From: Nitrincola sp. A-D6
Lineage (GTDB): Bacteria > Pseudomonadota > Gammaproteobacteria > Pseudomonadales > Balneatricaceae
DNA length: 64,000 nucleotides
Direction of reading: 5' to 3'
Assembly: GCF_000764495.1 (NCBI RefSeq)
Contig: NZ_JRLB01000009.1
Location: forward strand, 35,964 to 99,963
Under the pieces are notes generated by a model that was given only the letters and a program-made list of their open reading frames with translations, was not told the DNA's origin and did not search any database. Of the stretch, positions 19,070-27,735 are shown piece by piece (the first letter of the stretch is position 1; every line of letters starts with the position of its first letter). The position numbers were made by a program, and so were the translations under genes.

Positions 19070-19723
19070 TTACATACCAATAAAAGGCTGCACCAAACGC
19101 CCCATCAGCCCACTGAATTTCAAAGGTGCGTCAGTAGCAATCAAGCAAATACAGTCCTGATCCGTATCCACTAGCGGTTGATGATGCACATCACCATCCA
19201 GGTCAGCCACATCACCGGCACTGAAGCGTCCGATTTCATCCGAGTAAGATCCGCGTAAAATCAGGGTTAGCTCATTACCACTGTGAGTATGATGTGGAAC
19301 AGACACACCCGGGGCTATTTTAAGCAAACGGGTAGTCCCCTTGCCCCCCAGATGCAGATCGATATGGTGTACGCCATAACCTAGTCGCTTCCACGGCAAA
19401 TCGTCCAGTGAGCTGTTAATATAATGATGCAAGGGTGCGGGAACACCGTCTGGCAATTGAGCTGGCGTAACCAGTGACGATACTTCAGATGCCATATCGT
19501 CATCCAGTCGCGCCATCAATTGATTCAGCGCGCTGTCATCTACGGGCATGGGAGCGATTTTGTCCAGCAATACACCGCCTATGGCTTCAGCCTGACGCAC
19601 ACGCTCGCAGCAATCCGGACACCAGTGCAGATGACACGCCACCAACAGCGCCATACCTTGAGACAAACTACCGGCCGCATAAGCCATCAAGGTAGCATCG
19701 TCGAAGTGATGACGAATATTCAT
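19070..19723 (-). CDS. chrR: ChrR-type zinc anti-sigma factor with cupin domain
   Basis: Binds and silences the ECF sigma factor encoded just upstream and releases it on singlet-oxygen stress (known for Rhodobacter ChrR). The start at 19723 follows GGGGGAGGAAG and overlaps the repaired sigma stop as ATGA. The N-terminal anti-sigma domain has the zinc pattern HLHWCPDC (His-x3-Cys-x2-Cys). The C-terminal cupin has HHTHSGNELTLILRGSY and a later DVHHQPL. About 217 residues, normal for the family. Confidence 0.9.
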   Translation of the reverse strand: MNIRHHFDDATLMAYAAGSLSQGMALLVACHLHWCPDCCERVRQAEAIGGVLLDKIAPMPVDDSALNQLMARLDDDMASEVSSLVTPAQLPDGVPAPLHHYINSSLDDLPWKRLGYGVHHIDLHLGGKGTTRLLKIAPGVSVPHHTHSGNELTLILRGSYSDEIGRFSAGDVADLDGDVHHQPLVDTDQDCICLIATDAPLKFSGLMGRLVQPFIGM

Positions 19724-20324
19724 TCTTCCTCCCCCAATGCGCTTTGAGCTTACTAAAAGCCAGACGCAGCCTTGATTTAACACTCCCTAATGGAATGCCC
19801 AGTTGATCGGCAATCTCGGAGTGCGACTTGCCCTCGTAATAGGACAGATGCAGCACCTGTGCCTGATTTTCCGGTAATTGAGCTATAGCTATTTGCATAC
19901 GTTCTTCAATGACGGCGTGTTCTGACATATCACGTTGATCTGGATCTGGTTCTTCTTCAGGTAATTCATATTCAACCGCCTTCTCTCGACGCATACGATC
20001 GATACAAAGATTTCGTGACAGGGTGAAAATCCAGGTACTGGCACTGGCTTTGGCTGAGTTGAACATATGGCTTTTACGCCATACAGACAGCATCGCTTCC
20101 TGTGTTACTTCTTCAGCTGTAGCCAGCGGCATGCCCAGGCGTACAATGTAAGCCTTCACACGCGGGGCAAAGTAGCCAAAAATAGCGGCAAAGGTTGCTT
20201 TATCTTGAGTTACAGCCAGAGAAGTAAGGCGTGCTGACCATTCGTCACGTTCCTTTTTTTTCTTCTCTTCCGCGATTTTGATAACTGCGTTCACATCGCC
20301 TCCCGTGGGCTCATCTTCCTGCAT
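19720..20324 (-). CDS. rpoE: ECF RNA polymerase sigma factor, RpoE/ChrR group (C-terminal frameshift)
   Basis: Sigma factor with region 2 (EEVTQEAMLSVWRKSHMFN... to STWIFTLSRNLCIDRMRRE) and region 4 (LPENQAQVLHLSYYEGKSHSEIA). As written the frame runs past chrR's start to 19668; one added G at the run about 19727-19731 gives the usual ending HWGEEE with a TGA overlapping the chrR ATG. ATG at 20324 has AGGAG upstream, but a GTG at 20294 preceded by GGGAGG is an alternative and fits the mapped-looking promoter better. Neighbour genes identify it as the singlet-oxygen type. Confidence 0.87.
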
Positions 20325-20331
20325 TGCAAAC

Positions 20332-20360
20332 TCCTACGCTGCCATTAAACGGGTGGATCA
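20332..20360 (-). promoter_or_regulatory. Candidate autoregulated promoter of the sigma-chrR-phrB operon
   Basis: Minus strand: TGATCC (20360-20355), 16-base spacer, CGTAGGA (20338-20332). This resembles the TGATCC/CGTAAGA promoter of RpoE-ChrR sigma factors. Its -10 overlaps the Shine-Dalgarno of the ATG at 20324, which argues for the downstream GTG start. Confidence 0.6.
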
Positions 20361-20417
20361 CTGAAAAAGAAATCTAGCTAATAAAAGGTAAAATGCTACA
20401 AATCTAATAAACACTGA

Positions 20418-20447
20418 TGATCTACAAGCTTATACCGAATCGTAAGA
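20418..20447 (+). promoter_or_regulatory. Candidate RpoE/ChrR-type promoter of the FAD oxidoreductase-CFA operon
   Basis: Plus strand: TGATCT (20418-20423), 17-base spacer, CGTAAGA (20441-20447), 38 bases before the ATG at 20486. It mirrors the promoter on the other strand, so one sigma factor probably drives both operons. Confidence 0.6.
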
Positions 20448-20485
20448 GAAGGTATATCCAGTCACAGCGGCATGAGGCCAGGTTT

Positions 20486-21856
20486 ATGAATGTAAAAGTA
20501 ATGCGTCCCCTGAAAATAGCGGTGATTGGCTCCGGCATATCAGGCTTATCCTGCGCCTGGCTGCTGAATCAAAACCACGATGTCACCGTATTTGAAAAAG
20601 ATGATCGTCCAGGGGGACACTCCAACACGGTTGAAGTGAATTTTGCCGACAACAGCAGTCTGGCTGTCGACACAGGCTTTATTGTATTCAATCCGGTCAA
20701 CTACCCCAACCTGGTGAAATTTTTTGACCAGTTACAGGTTGAGAGTGTTGAAACGGAAATGTCGTTTGCCGTGAGCATGGATCAGGGCCAGCTGGAATAC
20801 AGTGGCACCAGTCTTAATGGTTTGTTTGCACAGCGCAGTAACCTGCTACGACCAACCTTCTGGAAGTTAATCCGGGATCTGCTGCACTTTTACAAACACT
20901 CGGATAGTTTTGTAAAGAATCCTGCCAGTGCTAATCTGTCTCTGGGCGAGCTACTGCATCAGCAGGGTTACAGTCACGCCTTTATTCACCAGCACCTGAT
21001 CCCTATGGGAGCCGCCATCTGGTCTACACCGGCAGATAAAATGCTGGACTACCCGGCTTTGACGTTTCTGCGTTTTTGTCAGAATCATGGATTGGTACAA
21101 CTCACTGATCGCCCGCAGTGGCGAACAGTTGTGGGTGGTAGTCGGGAATACGTCAACAAGATTCTTCATGAACTCAAAAATCCAATCAGACTCAACAGCC
21201 ACATTCATCGGATTCACCGCCACAACGGTCAGGTAATTCTGGAAGATTTGCATGGCAAGCGTGAAACCTTTGATCATGTTGTCATGGCCTGTCACGCCGA
21301 TCAGGCGCTGGAGATGCTGGCCGCTCCGACCCATGATGAACAGCAGTTACTAAAGCATTTTCCCTATCAGCGTAACCGCGCCATTTTGCACAGTGATACA
21401 GCACTGATGCCAAAACGCCGTGCCGCCTGGGCCAGCTGGAACTACCTGGCCAATACAGCGGCGGACCAGACCGCGGATGTGAGCGTGACTTACTGGATGA
21501 ACAGACTGCAACACCTGCCTGAAGAAAAGCCCTTATTTGTCACACTCAACCCTGTTGAAGAGCCTGAAGAAGGTAGTATCCATCGTAGTTTTCTTTACGA
21601 CCACCCCGCATTCAACCTGGAATCTGTCGCAGCACAAGAAAAGCTCTGGAATCTGCAAGGGGTAAAGAACACCTGGTATTGTGGCGCCTGGTTTGGCTAT
21701 GGGTTTCACGAAGATGGGCTGCAATCCGGCCTCGCCGCAGCTGAAGCGCTCGGTGGTATGCGACGCCCCTGGCATTTGGATAACCCCAACAGCCGTATAC
21801 ATGTCATGCCCAGAACCCGTCCGGAATCACGCTTATGCCGGGAGGCGGTAGCATGA
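20486..21856 (+). CDS. FAD-dependent amine-oxidase-like protein of the ChrR regulon
   Basis: Flavoprotein of about 456 residues. The start at 20486 places the dinucleotide motif KIAVIGSGISGLSCAW at residues 8-23, followed by VFEKDDRPGGHSNTV; the upstream 23 codons add only a basic stretch. CGAWFGYGFHEDGLQSGLAAA near the C-terminus is the second FAD-contacting block. Family members sit next to DUF1365 and cyclopropane fatty acid synthase in many ChrR regulons and are thought to modify membrane fatty acids; substrate unknown. TGA overlaps the next ATG. Confidence 0.88.
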   Translation: MNVKVMRPLKIAVIGSGISGLSCAWLLNQNHDVTVFEKDDRPGGHSNTVEVNFADNSSLAVDTGFIVFNPVNYPNLVKFFDQLQVESVETEMSFAVSMDQGQLEYSGTSLNGLFAQRSNLLRPTFWKLIRDLLHFYKHSDSFVKNPASANLSLGELLHQQGYSHAFIHQHLIPMGAAIWSTPADKMLDYPALTFLRFCQNHGLVQLTDRPQWRTVVGGSREYVNKILHELKNPIRLNSHIHRIHRHNGQVILEDLHGKRETFDHVVMACHADQALEMLAAPTHDEQQLLKHFPYQRNRAILHSDTALMPKRRAAWASWNYLANTAADQTADVSVTYWMNRLQHLPEEKPLFVTLNPVEEPEEGSIHRSFLYDHPAFNLESVAAQEKLWNLQGVKNTWYCGAWFGYGFHEDGLQSGLAAAEALGGMRRPWHLDNPNSRIHVMPRTRPESRLCREAVA

Positions 21857-22647
21857 GCCAGGTATTGCACTCTGGCATTTACCTTGGCGAGGTGATGCAT
21901 CAGCGTCTGCGTCCGGTAAAGCACCGTTTTGTTTATCGGGTCAGCGCCTGGCTGATCGACCTAGACGAGCTTGAAACGCTGAATCAATTTACATGTGTTT
22001 CCATTGATCACTTCAATCTGTTTTCATTTCATCAGCGTGATCATGGTGATGGCTCAGGCACACCGCTGAAAACCCAGATCAAAACGCTTCTGCAGCAACA
22101 CAACATCGACACAGGCTCAGGCGCTGTGCGCTTGCTCTGCTACCCGCGCCTGTTTGGCTATGTGTTTAACCCACTGAGTGTATTCTATTGCTATAACGAA
22201 TCCGGTGACCTCAGTGCCATCCTTTATGAAGTCAGTAATACCTTTGGTCAGCGTCACAGTTATCTGATCCCCGTTGATCCGCTCAACACTGAGGTTATTC
22301 GCCAACAAGCTGACAAGGCGTTTTATGTGTCGCCGTTTATGCCTATGCAAACCGCTTATCAATTCCGTCTACAGCCACCAGATAAAAATCTGGCCGTTAT
22401 GATTCGCCAAACGGATGACCAAGGACCACTATTTGATGCCACTTTTTCCGGTCAACGCATAGAAATCACACAGCGGTCGATACTGAAAACCTTTATCCGC
22501 CACCCGCTCATGACCCTAAAGGTAATCGGGGGCATTCACTGGGAAGCACTGCGACTCTGGCGCAAGGGTATGAAAGTTCAGCCTCGCCCAATACAGCCGA
22601 CTTACCGTGTTTCGCTGATCAGTCCACAAGGAGTAAAGCTGTCATGA
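21853..22647 (+). CDS. DUF1365 domain protein
   Basis: Cytoplasmic protein of 264 residues that accompanies cyclopropane fatty acid synthase-like enzymes. Characteristic segments: GEVMHQRLRPVKHRFVYRV at the start, RLLCYPRLFGYVFNPLSVFYCY in the middle and KAFYVSPFMPM later. Start at 21853 overlaps the upstream stop (ATGA) and its end overlaps the CFA synthase start. Biochemical role unknown; context points to lipid modification under photo-oxidative stress. Confidence 0.9.
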   Translation: MSQVLHSGIYLGEVMHQRLRPVKHRFVYRVSAWLIDLDELETLNQFTCVSIDHFNLFSFHQRDHGDGSGTPLKTQIKTLLQQHNIDTGSGAVRLLCYPRLFGYVFNPLSVFYCYNESGDLSAILYEVSNTFGQRHSYLIPVDPLNTEVIRQQADKAFYVSPFMPMQTAYQFRLQPPDKNLAVMIRQTDDQGPLFDATFSGQRIEITQRSILKTFIRHPLMTLKVIGGIHWEALRLWRKGMKVQPRPIQPTYRVSLISPQGVKLS

Positions 22648-23881
22648 AGCCTTCTCACTACCAAGTAGCGCGTTCGCATGAATTACTGGCTGAGCATAGC
22701 TGGTTTAATCGTACGTTACTTAATAGCGTCTTACGACAGCTACCTGAACTGAACTACGGCACTCTGGACCTGCAGCTGCCTAACGGGCAGCAGCTACAGC
22801 TTGGCAAAGTACAGGATGGTGAACCCCGGGCCGAAATCCGCCTGAATAATTTCCGTCCTCTGCGCCGACTATTGCAAGGTGGCCAGCTCGGCATGGCCGA
22901 AAGCTATATGGCGGGTGAGTGGGACTCTCCGGATCTGGTAGCACTGATGCGCTGGGCACTGGGCAACGAACGTCAGATGCCGGATCTGAGTAATGGCAAA
23001 CTTTGGCTGCGCCTTCTCAACCGGCTGGTACATCTGCGCCGAGCCAACACCAAGCGCGGCAGTCGACGCAATATTGCCTACCATTACGATCTGGGTAATG
23101 ATTTTTACCGCTTGTGGCTGGACCCCAGCATGACCTACTCATCAGCACTGTTTAGCTCACCTGAGCAGTCGTTGTTTGATGCGCAGCAGCAGAAATATCG
23201 ACGTATTGCACAAATGCTCGATCTGCAACCAGGCCAACAGGTGCTTGAAGTAGGCTGTGGTTGGGGCGGTTTTGCCGAGTTGGCCGCGACTGAATTCGGT
23301 GCCTGCGTGCATGGCATTACCCTGTCGCAGGAACAACTTCTGTTTGCTCAACAACGCATAGATAACGCTGGCCTGTCTGAACAATGCCACTTCAGCCTGA
23401 CCGATTACCGTGATCTTGAAGGTCAGTATGACCATATAGTTTCTATTGAAATGTTTGAAGCCGTGGGAGAAGAGCACTGGGCCACCTACTTCCGGACACT
23501 GCAAGGTGTACTGAAACCGGGCGGTCGTGCCGTATTGCAAGTAATCAGCATTGCTGAGGACCGGTTTGAGGAATACCGCCGCAATCCGGATTTTATTCAG
23601 CGCTATATTTTCCCTGGTGGCATGTTACCCAGCCCGTCACGTATGCAGACCGCACTGGAACAGCAGCAACTGAAACTGACCGACAGTCAGTTTTTCGGTC
23701 TGGACTATGCAAAGACCCTGACCATCTGGCGGCACAATTTTATCGAGCAATGGCCAAGGGTAAAGGCGCAGGGTTTTGATGAGCGCTTTCGGCGTATGTG
23801 GCTGTATTATCTGGCCTATTGTGAAGGGGCTTTCGCCACCAGACTGTTGATGTCGGTTTTTACCAGTTGGAGCACGCGTGA
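22644..23881 (+). CDS. Cyclopropane-fatty-acyl-phospholipid synthase-type methyltransferase (C-terminal frameshift)
   Basis: SAM-dependent enzyme acting on unsaturated acyl chains of membrane phospholipids. AYHYDLGNDFYRLWLDPSMTYS is the family active-site block, VLEVGCGWGGFAELAA the SAM-binding loop, and SIEMFEAVGEEHW and YIFPGGMLPS follow. As written the last 30 residues are out of frame; one added G in the run at about 23825-23828 gives EGGFRHQTVDVGFYQLEHA and a TGA at 23879-23881 that overlaps the next GTG. Repaired length about 412. Confidence 0.9.
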
Positions 23882-25237
23882 GCCAGCCGCTTTCGCGACA
23901 AGCACTGTTTAGTTATGCGCTGCCTGCTTTACCGCTGGCTGTGCCGACAGTTGCCATCTACATTCTGCTTCCCACCTATTATGTAGAAGAGATAGGTTTG
24001 CCGTTATTACTCACAGGGTTGCTGCTGATGCTGGCCCGTTTAAGTGATGTGATTACCGATCCGCTCATTGGTCGTTGGCTCGATTTCGCCTCACCACGGC
24101 AGTTCAAGACCACACTGGCTATCGGTGGTTTAATTTGCATACCGTCTCTGGGATTACTGATTCACCCGTTGGCGTCAGCCCCGGCTCTGTCGTTGCTGTT
24201 TGGAGCGCTGTTTTTATACCTGGGATGGACGCTGGTTCAAGTGCCTATATTACCTGGCTAAGTCATCTGAGCGACAGCAGTCTGCAGCGCACCCGGGCGG
24301 TGTCATTGCGTGAAGGTTTGGCACTGATAGGGTTATTAGTCTCAGCAAGTGTACCTTTGCTGGTGCTTGCCGGACTCAGCACCACACAGATGCTGCAAGT
24401 CATGGCGCTGATCACCTTGCTACCGGGTGGCTGGTTTATTTACCGGCTTCTGACCCGCCTGCCCGCTCCGCAGGCGGGTGAAAACCTGTCACAAGGAAAC
24501 TGGCGTGGCTTAATCAAAAACCGTCCAGCCATGCGTTTGGTGGCAGCCTGGTTTACCAACGGTGTCGCCAATGGCATTCCTGCTGTACTTTTCCCCCTGT
24601 ATATCACCTCGGTACTCGGGCTTGATGCCGAATTAAGGCCCGTATTTATTCTGATCTATTTTATCGCCGCCTGCTGTGCACTGCCTATGTGGCTGAAACT
24701 GAGCCGGCAGCTGGATAAAGTGCTGCTTTGGCAACTCGCCATGCTGCTAGCCATAGCCGCCTTCCTGCCAGCCGCATGGCTGGGACCAGGTGATACCTAT
24801 GGGTTTGTGCTTATTTGCATTCTAACCGGTGCGGCACTGGGGCTGATCTGGCGCTACCTCATGCGATTCAGGCTGAAGTCACCGACTGGGATAAATTCCG
24901 CTATCGCCGTCGCCAAACCGGTTTATTGTTCGCTCTCTGGAATGCCGCCACCAAACTGGCATTGGCATTGGCGGCGCTGGTCGCTTTGGGGCTATTGGAA
25001 CTGGCTGGTTTTAACGCTGAAATGAGTGCACCCGTACTGGCTCTTGGACTGATCTATGCTCTGCTTCCCAGCGTATTGAAGGGTATTGCCATCATCATAT
25101 TATGGCAGTTTCCACTGAAAAGCCGTCACCACAAGTCCATTATGTATCGACTAACGCAACGATCTGAACGGAGCTCTATTGATGATCTACCGACTAAGCC
25201 TTTTGCTCCTGATCAGTCTGCTGCTGGCAGGGTGTAG
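23878..25237 (+). CDS. MFS transporter, GPH-like (two frameshifts as sequenced)
   Basis: Inner-membrane 12-helix transporter of about 453 residues after repair. GTG at 23878 overlaps the CFA stop. The frame breaks near 24245 (add T to give VPYITWLSHLSD) and near 24846 (add G to give TGAALGADLALPHAIQAEV). LARLSDVITDPLIGRW is the conserved loop between helices 2 and 3 in GPH transporters. The last stretch (after FPLKSRHH) may hold another miscall. Common partner of the CFA/DUF1365 operon; cargo unknown. Confidence 0.8.
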
Positions 25238-25748
25238 CCGTATGAATATTGAAAACTTTACAGATCGTGAACCCAAACTGGTGTTGGAAGACTACTTTCA
25301 AGGCCGGATCTATGCCTGGGGTATTTTTGAAGACCGCTTCGGTAATCTGCGACGTGAATTCAAGGTAGAAATTGATGCGCAGATGCAGGGCGATACCCTG
25401 GTGCTGGATGAGTATTTTCTCTACTCCGATGGTGAAACTGACCGGCGCGTATGGCGAATCACTCCCACAGCCGAGGGTGAATATCAAGGACAGGCAGATG
25501 ATATTGTCGGTGTCGCTGTGGGTCAAATCAGTGGCAATGCCCTGAACTGGCGCTACCAGATGGATCTTAAAGTGGGCGATGGCAGTTGGCGTGTAAGCTT
25601 TGATGACTGGATGTATCTACAGCCAGGTGGTGTATTGATGAATCGTGCCAGTGTAAAAAAATGGGGTGTGGAACTCGGCCAGGTCACACTATCGTTTATT
25701 CGGGCTGACCAACTCAAGACGGCACCCTTCAGCCTGATTCCAGAATAA
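25182..25748 (+). CDS. DUF3833 lipoprotein
   Basis: Protein of 188 residues with a lipoprotein signal: hydrophobic core then LLLAGCS, Cys near residue 18. The body carries DYFQGRIYAWGIFEDRFGNLRREF and ASVKKWGVELGQVTLSF, the family blocks. The mature fold is probably a beta-barrel like lipocalin. It is the last gene of the ChrR-type operon and ends one base before the convergent SnoaL gene. Start is the ATG at 25182 with CGGAG upstream. Confidence 0.9.
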   Translation: MIYRLSLLLLISLLLAGCSRMNIENFTDREPKLVLEDYFQGRIYAWGIFEDRFGNLRREFKVEIDAQMQGDTLVLDEYFLYSDGETDRRVWRITPTAEGEYQGQADDIVGVAVGQISGNALNWRYQMDLKVGDGSWRVSFDDWMYLQPGGVLMNRASVKKWGVELGQVTLSFIRADQLKTAPFSLIPE

Positions 25749-26186
25749 TCAGCTTGCCGACATGCGTTGTTTGATCCGACGCAGCAGCCAGCCAATGAAT
25801 GGCAGGCGCAGATACACCGGGGCACTGTCCCAATAATCAATATGCTCAGTGACCAGGCCATTATAGTGATCAAACTCCAAGCGGGTAGCGCCCTCCACAG
25901 ATAACAGGCCTATCACCGGTACACTGGCGGTAAACTGCCAGCGCAACCAGGCATGATCAGCATAGACGCTTTGCTCCAGCACATTAAAAGCCGGGTTTTC
26001 GGTGTTTTCGAACATATCCTCCAACACCCGGCGCATTTTGCTGTAACCCCTGACATCGTTGAAAGGGTCACGAAAATGCACTTGCTCAGTAACCAGGTCC
26101 TGAAATTGATCGATAGTCTCTGGGCTCAGGTTACTGAACACCTCGCAATAGCGCTCACAACGCTGTTTGGGACTCATTTCTGGCAT
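25749..26186 (-). CDS. SnoaL-like / NTF2-family protein
   Basis: Small alpha+beta-cone protein of 145 residues. YCEVFSNLSPETIDQFQDLVTEQVHFRDPFNDVRG is the N-terminal helix and first cone strand typical of polyketide-cyclase-like SnoaL proteins. No catalytic pair can be assigned. It is third in a leftward group with an SDR and a DUF6134 gene that converges on the CFA operon; these genes recur together in ChrR regulons. Confidence 0.82.
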   Translation of the reverse strand: MPEMSPKQRCERYCEVFSNLSPETIDQFQDLVTEQVHFRDPFNDVRGYSKMRRVLEDMFENTENPAFNVLEQSVYADHAWLRWQFTASVPVIGLLSVEGATRLEFDHYNGLVTEHIDYWDSAPVYLRLPFIGWLLRRIKQRMSAS

Positions 26187-26200
26187 TATATCTCCTCACT

Positions 26201-26968
26201 TCAGGGTAAGAGTTTTCGCGTCAGCCTGAAGTAGAGTGAATAGGGTAACAGACGCAGAAATTTTAACAGCATGACAAAAGTCCGGGGAAATGCAATTTCA
26301 AAACGCTTGCGCTGTAATCCTTGAATAATAGCAGCTGCCGCCTGATCAGCCTCAATCAGAAAGGGCATGGTAAATCTGTTTTTATCTGTCAGCGGGGTTT
26401 TTACGAACCCCGGGTTAATCAAGGATAACTGAATACCCTGGGCTTTCAGTTCGGGATAGAGAGCCTCACAGGTATTGATCACCGCCGCTTTACTGCCACC
26501 ATAAGCGGCGGCTGTAGGTAACCCGGAGTAACCCGCTACAGAAGCCACCACACCCACCTGTCCGCGCTGTCGGCTTAATAGATCAGGCAACAAAACCGAC
26601 AGACAGTTCACTACGCCAAAATAGTTAACCGCCATAAGTTGTTTAAATGGCTCCGGGCTGAATCCATCCACGCTCACGGGTTGATGATTACCGGCATTCA
26701 ATAACACCAGATCCGGCACGGCATAATCCAGCATAAGCCTCTGCCAGGCCACTTGCACAGACTCTAACGAAGTCACATCACAGACCAGCGGGTGCAAGGA
26801 ACCCGGCAAGTTCTGCCGATTAACCTGAGTACAGCTTTCTATCAGCGTGGATTCATGGCGACCACTGATAACGACCTGAGCACCCAAAGCGACTAACTGT
26901 TGTGCTACAGCCAAACCAATACCACTGCCTCCACCGGTAATCCAGACCAGTTTCCAGGGACTATTCAC
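26201..26968 (-). CDS. Short-chain dehydrogenase/reductase
   Basis: NAD(P)-dependent oxidoreductase of about 255 residues. TGGGSGIGLAVAQQL is the cofactor loop, LNAGNHQ the NAG block, ASVAGYSG has the Ser, and YGGSKAAV the Tyr and Lys. The hydrophobic C-terminus (LLKFLRLLPYSLYFRL) may associate with membrane. GTG at 26968 follows GGAGG and overlaps the upstream stop by 8 bases. Likely a lipid-related substrate given its neighbours. Confidence 0.87.
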   Translation of the reverse strand: MNSPWKLVWITGGGSGIGLAVAQQLVALGAQVVISGRHESTLIESCTQVNRQNLPGSLHPLVCDVTSLESVQVAWQRLMLDYAVPDLVLLNAGNHQPVSVDGFSPEPFKQLMAVNYFGVVNCLSVLLPDLLSRQRGQVGVVASVAGYSGLPTAAAYGGSKAAVINTCEALYPELKAQGIQLSLINPGFVKTPLTDKNRFTMPFLIEADQAAAAIIQGLQRKRFEIAFPRTFVMLLKFLRLLPYSLYFRLTRKLLP

Positions 26969-27659
26969 CCTGACCTCCAATAGTGCGATTGATCAAGCGT
27001 ATACGAGAGTCATCCCGTGCGCTGAACTCCATACCCAACCAACGACCCTGATCATCATACCAGGTATCGGTATCTTCCAGCTCACCGCCCAAGCGGTACT
27101 GGCGAACCGGCACCTCCTTACCACCGGCAGGAGCCGTAGCATCACCCAGAAACTCAACCGCCAGTTGACTGATTTCACCCGTCAGTGTGTTGAGCACGGC
27201 AGATTGAGACAAAAGGGCCACATTCCAATGATTAGTGGTCAGCAATTCGGCAGGAATCTGGCGTGACTGACTGCCCTGAACCAGATGAATATAATCACCC
27301 TCACGTTGTGCTGATAACTCTGTGAGATCGCCATCATCATCAATACGAACATCCAGGCGTTGCAACTGCCCATTACTCCACCACTCACTGGCAAGGTAAC
27401 GGTACTGATAAGAAAACAGGGCCATAAAACGGATATTCAGATCCATTTCAACATCTACTCTTAACATGCCCTGCTCTTCACTGAAGTCCAGCCTGTGTGT
27501 ACCAATGGTTCGACCACTACGCAGTACATCAAATACCAGCGTATCGCCATACAAATGCATAACCTGATCGGGGGTTTTGGATTCAGACTGATTAGCCTGC
27601 AAAGACGAAGTGCCGAGTAATCCCGCCGTAAATAGCGTAACAAGCGTTAATTTGAACAT
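26961..27659 (-). CDS. DUF6134-type exported protein
   Basis: Exported protein of 232 residues: signal peptide ending LQANQSES, then a beta-rich domain (VFDVLRSGRTIGTHRLDF, MALFSYQYRYLASEWW, TTNHWNVALLSQSAVLNTLTG, DTDTWYDDQGRWLGMEF) like DUF6134/DUF3108 proteins thought to bind lipids in the periplasm. First gene of the leftward group. Its Shine-Dalgarno sequence is buried in a perfect 13-bp hairpin. Confidence 0.8.
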   Translation of the reverse strand: MFKLTLVTLFTAGLLGTSSLQANQSESKTPDQVMHLYGDTLVFDVLRSGRTIGTHRLDFSEEQGMLRVDVEMDLNIRFMALFSYQYRYLASEWWSNGQLQRLDVRIDDDGDLTELSAQREGDYIHLVQGSQSRQIPAELLTTNHWNVALLSQSAVLNTLTGEISQLAVEFLGDATAPAGGKEVPVRQYRLGGELEDTDTWYDDQGRWLGMEFSARDDSRIRLINRTIGGQGE

Positions 27660-27662
27660 AAT

Positions 27663-27696
27663 GAGCTCCTTTTACATGGGTACGTAAAAGGAGCTC
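27663..27696 (-). promoter_or_regulatory. Shine-Dalgarno-sequestering hairpin upstream of the DUF6134 gene
   Basis: Perfect 13-base arms GAGCTCCTTTTAC (27663-27675) and GTAAAAGGAGCTC (27684-27696) flank an 8-base loop. On the minus strand the 3' arm contains AAAGGAG six bases before the ATG at 27659, so pairing hides the ribosome-binding site. No U-run follows, so it is not an intrinsic terminator. Confidence 0.75.
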
Positions 27697-27735
27697 AGCC
27701 AGTTCAGCCGTTGTTTCCAGAAGTGCTGGAGTTAA

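Noticed and set aside
19668..19719. C-terminal extension of the sigma factor past chrR's start
   Set aside because: One added G restores the usual HWGEEE end and the ATGA overlap with chrR; the extension is a frameshift artefact.
27663..27696. Hairpin as a terminator of the upstream chemoreceptor gene
   Set aside because: No U-run follows on the minus strand and the arm contains the next gene's Shine-Dalgarno sequence.
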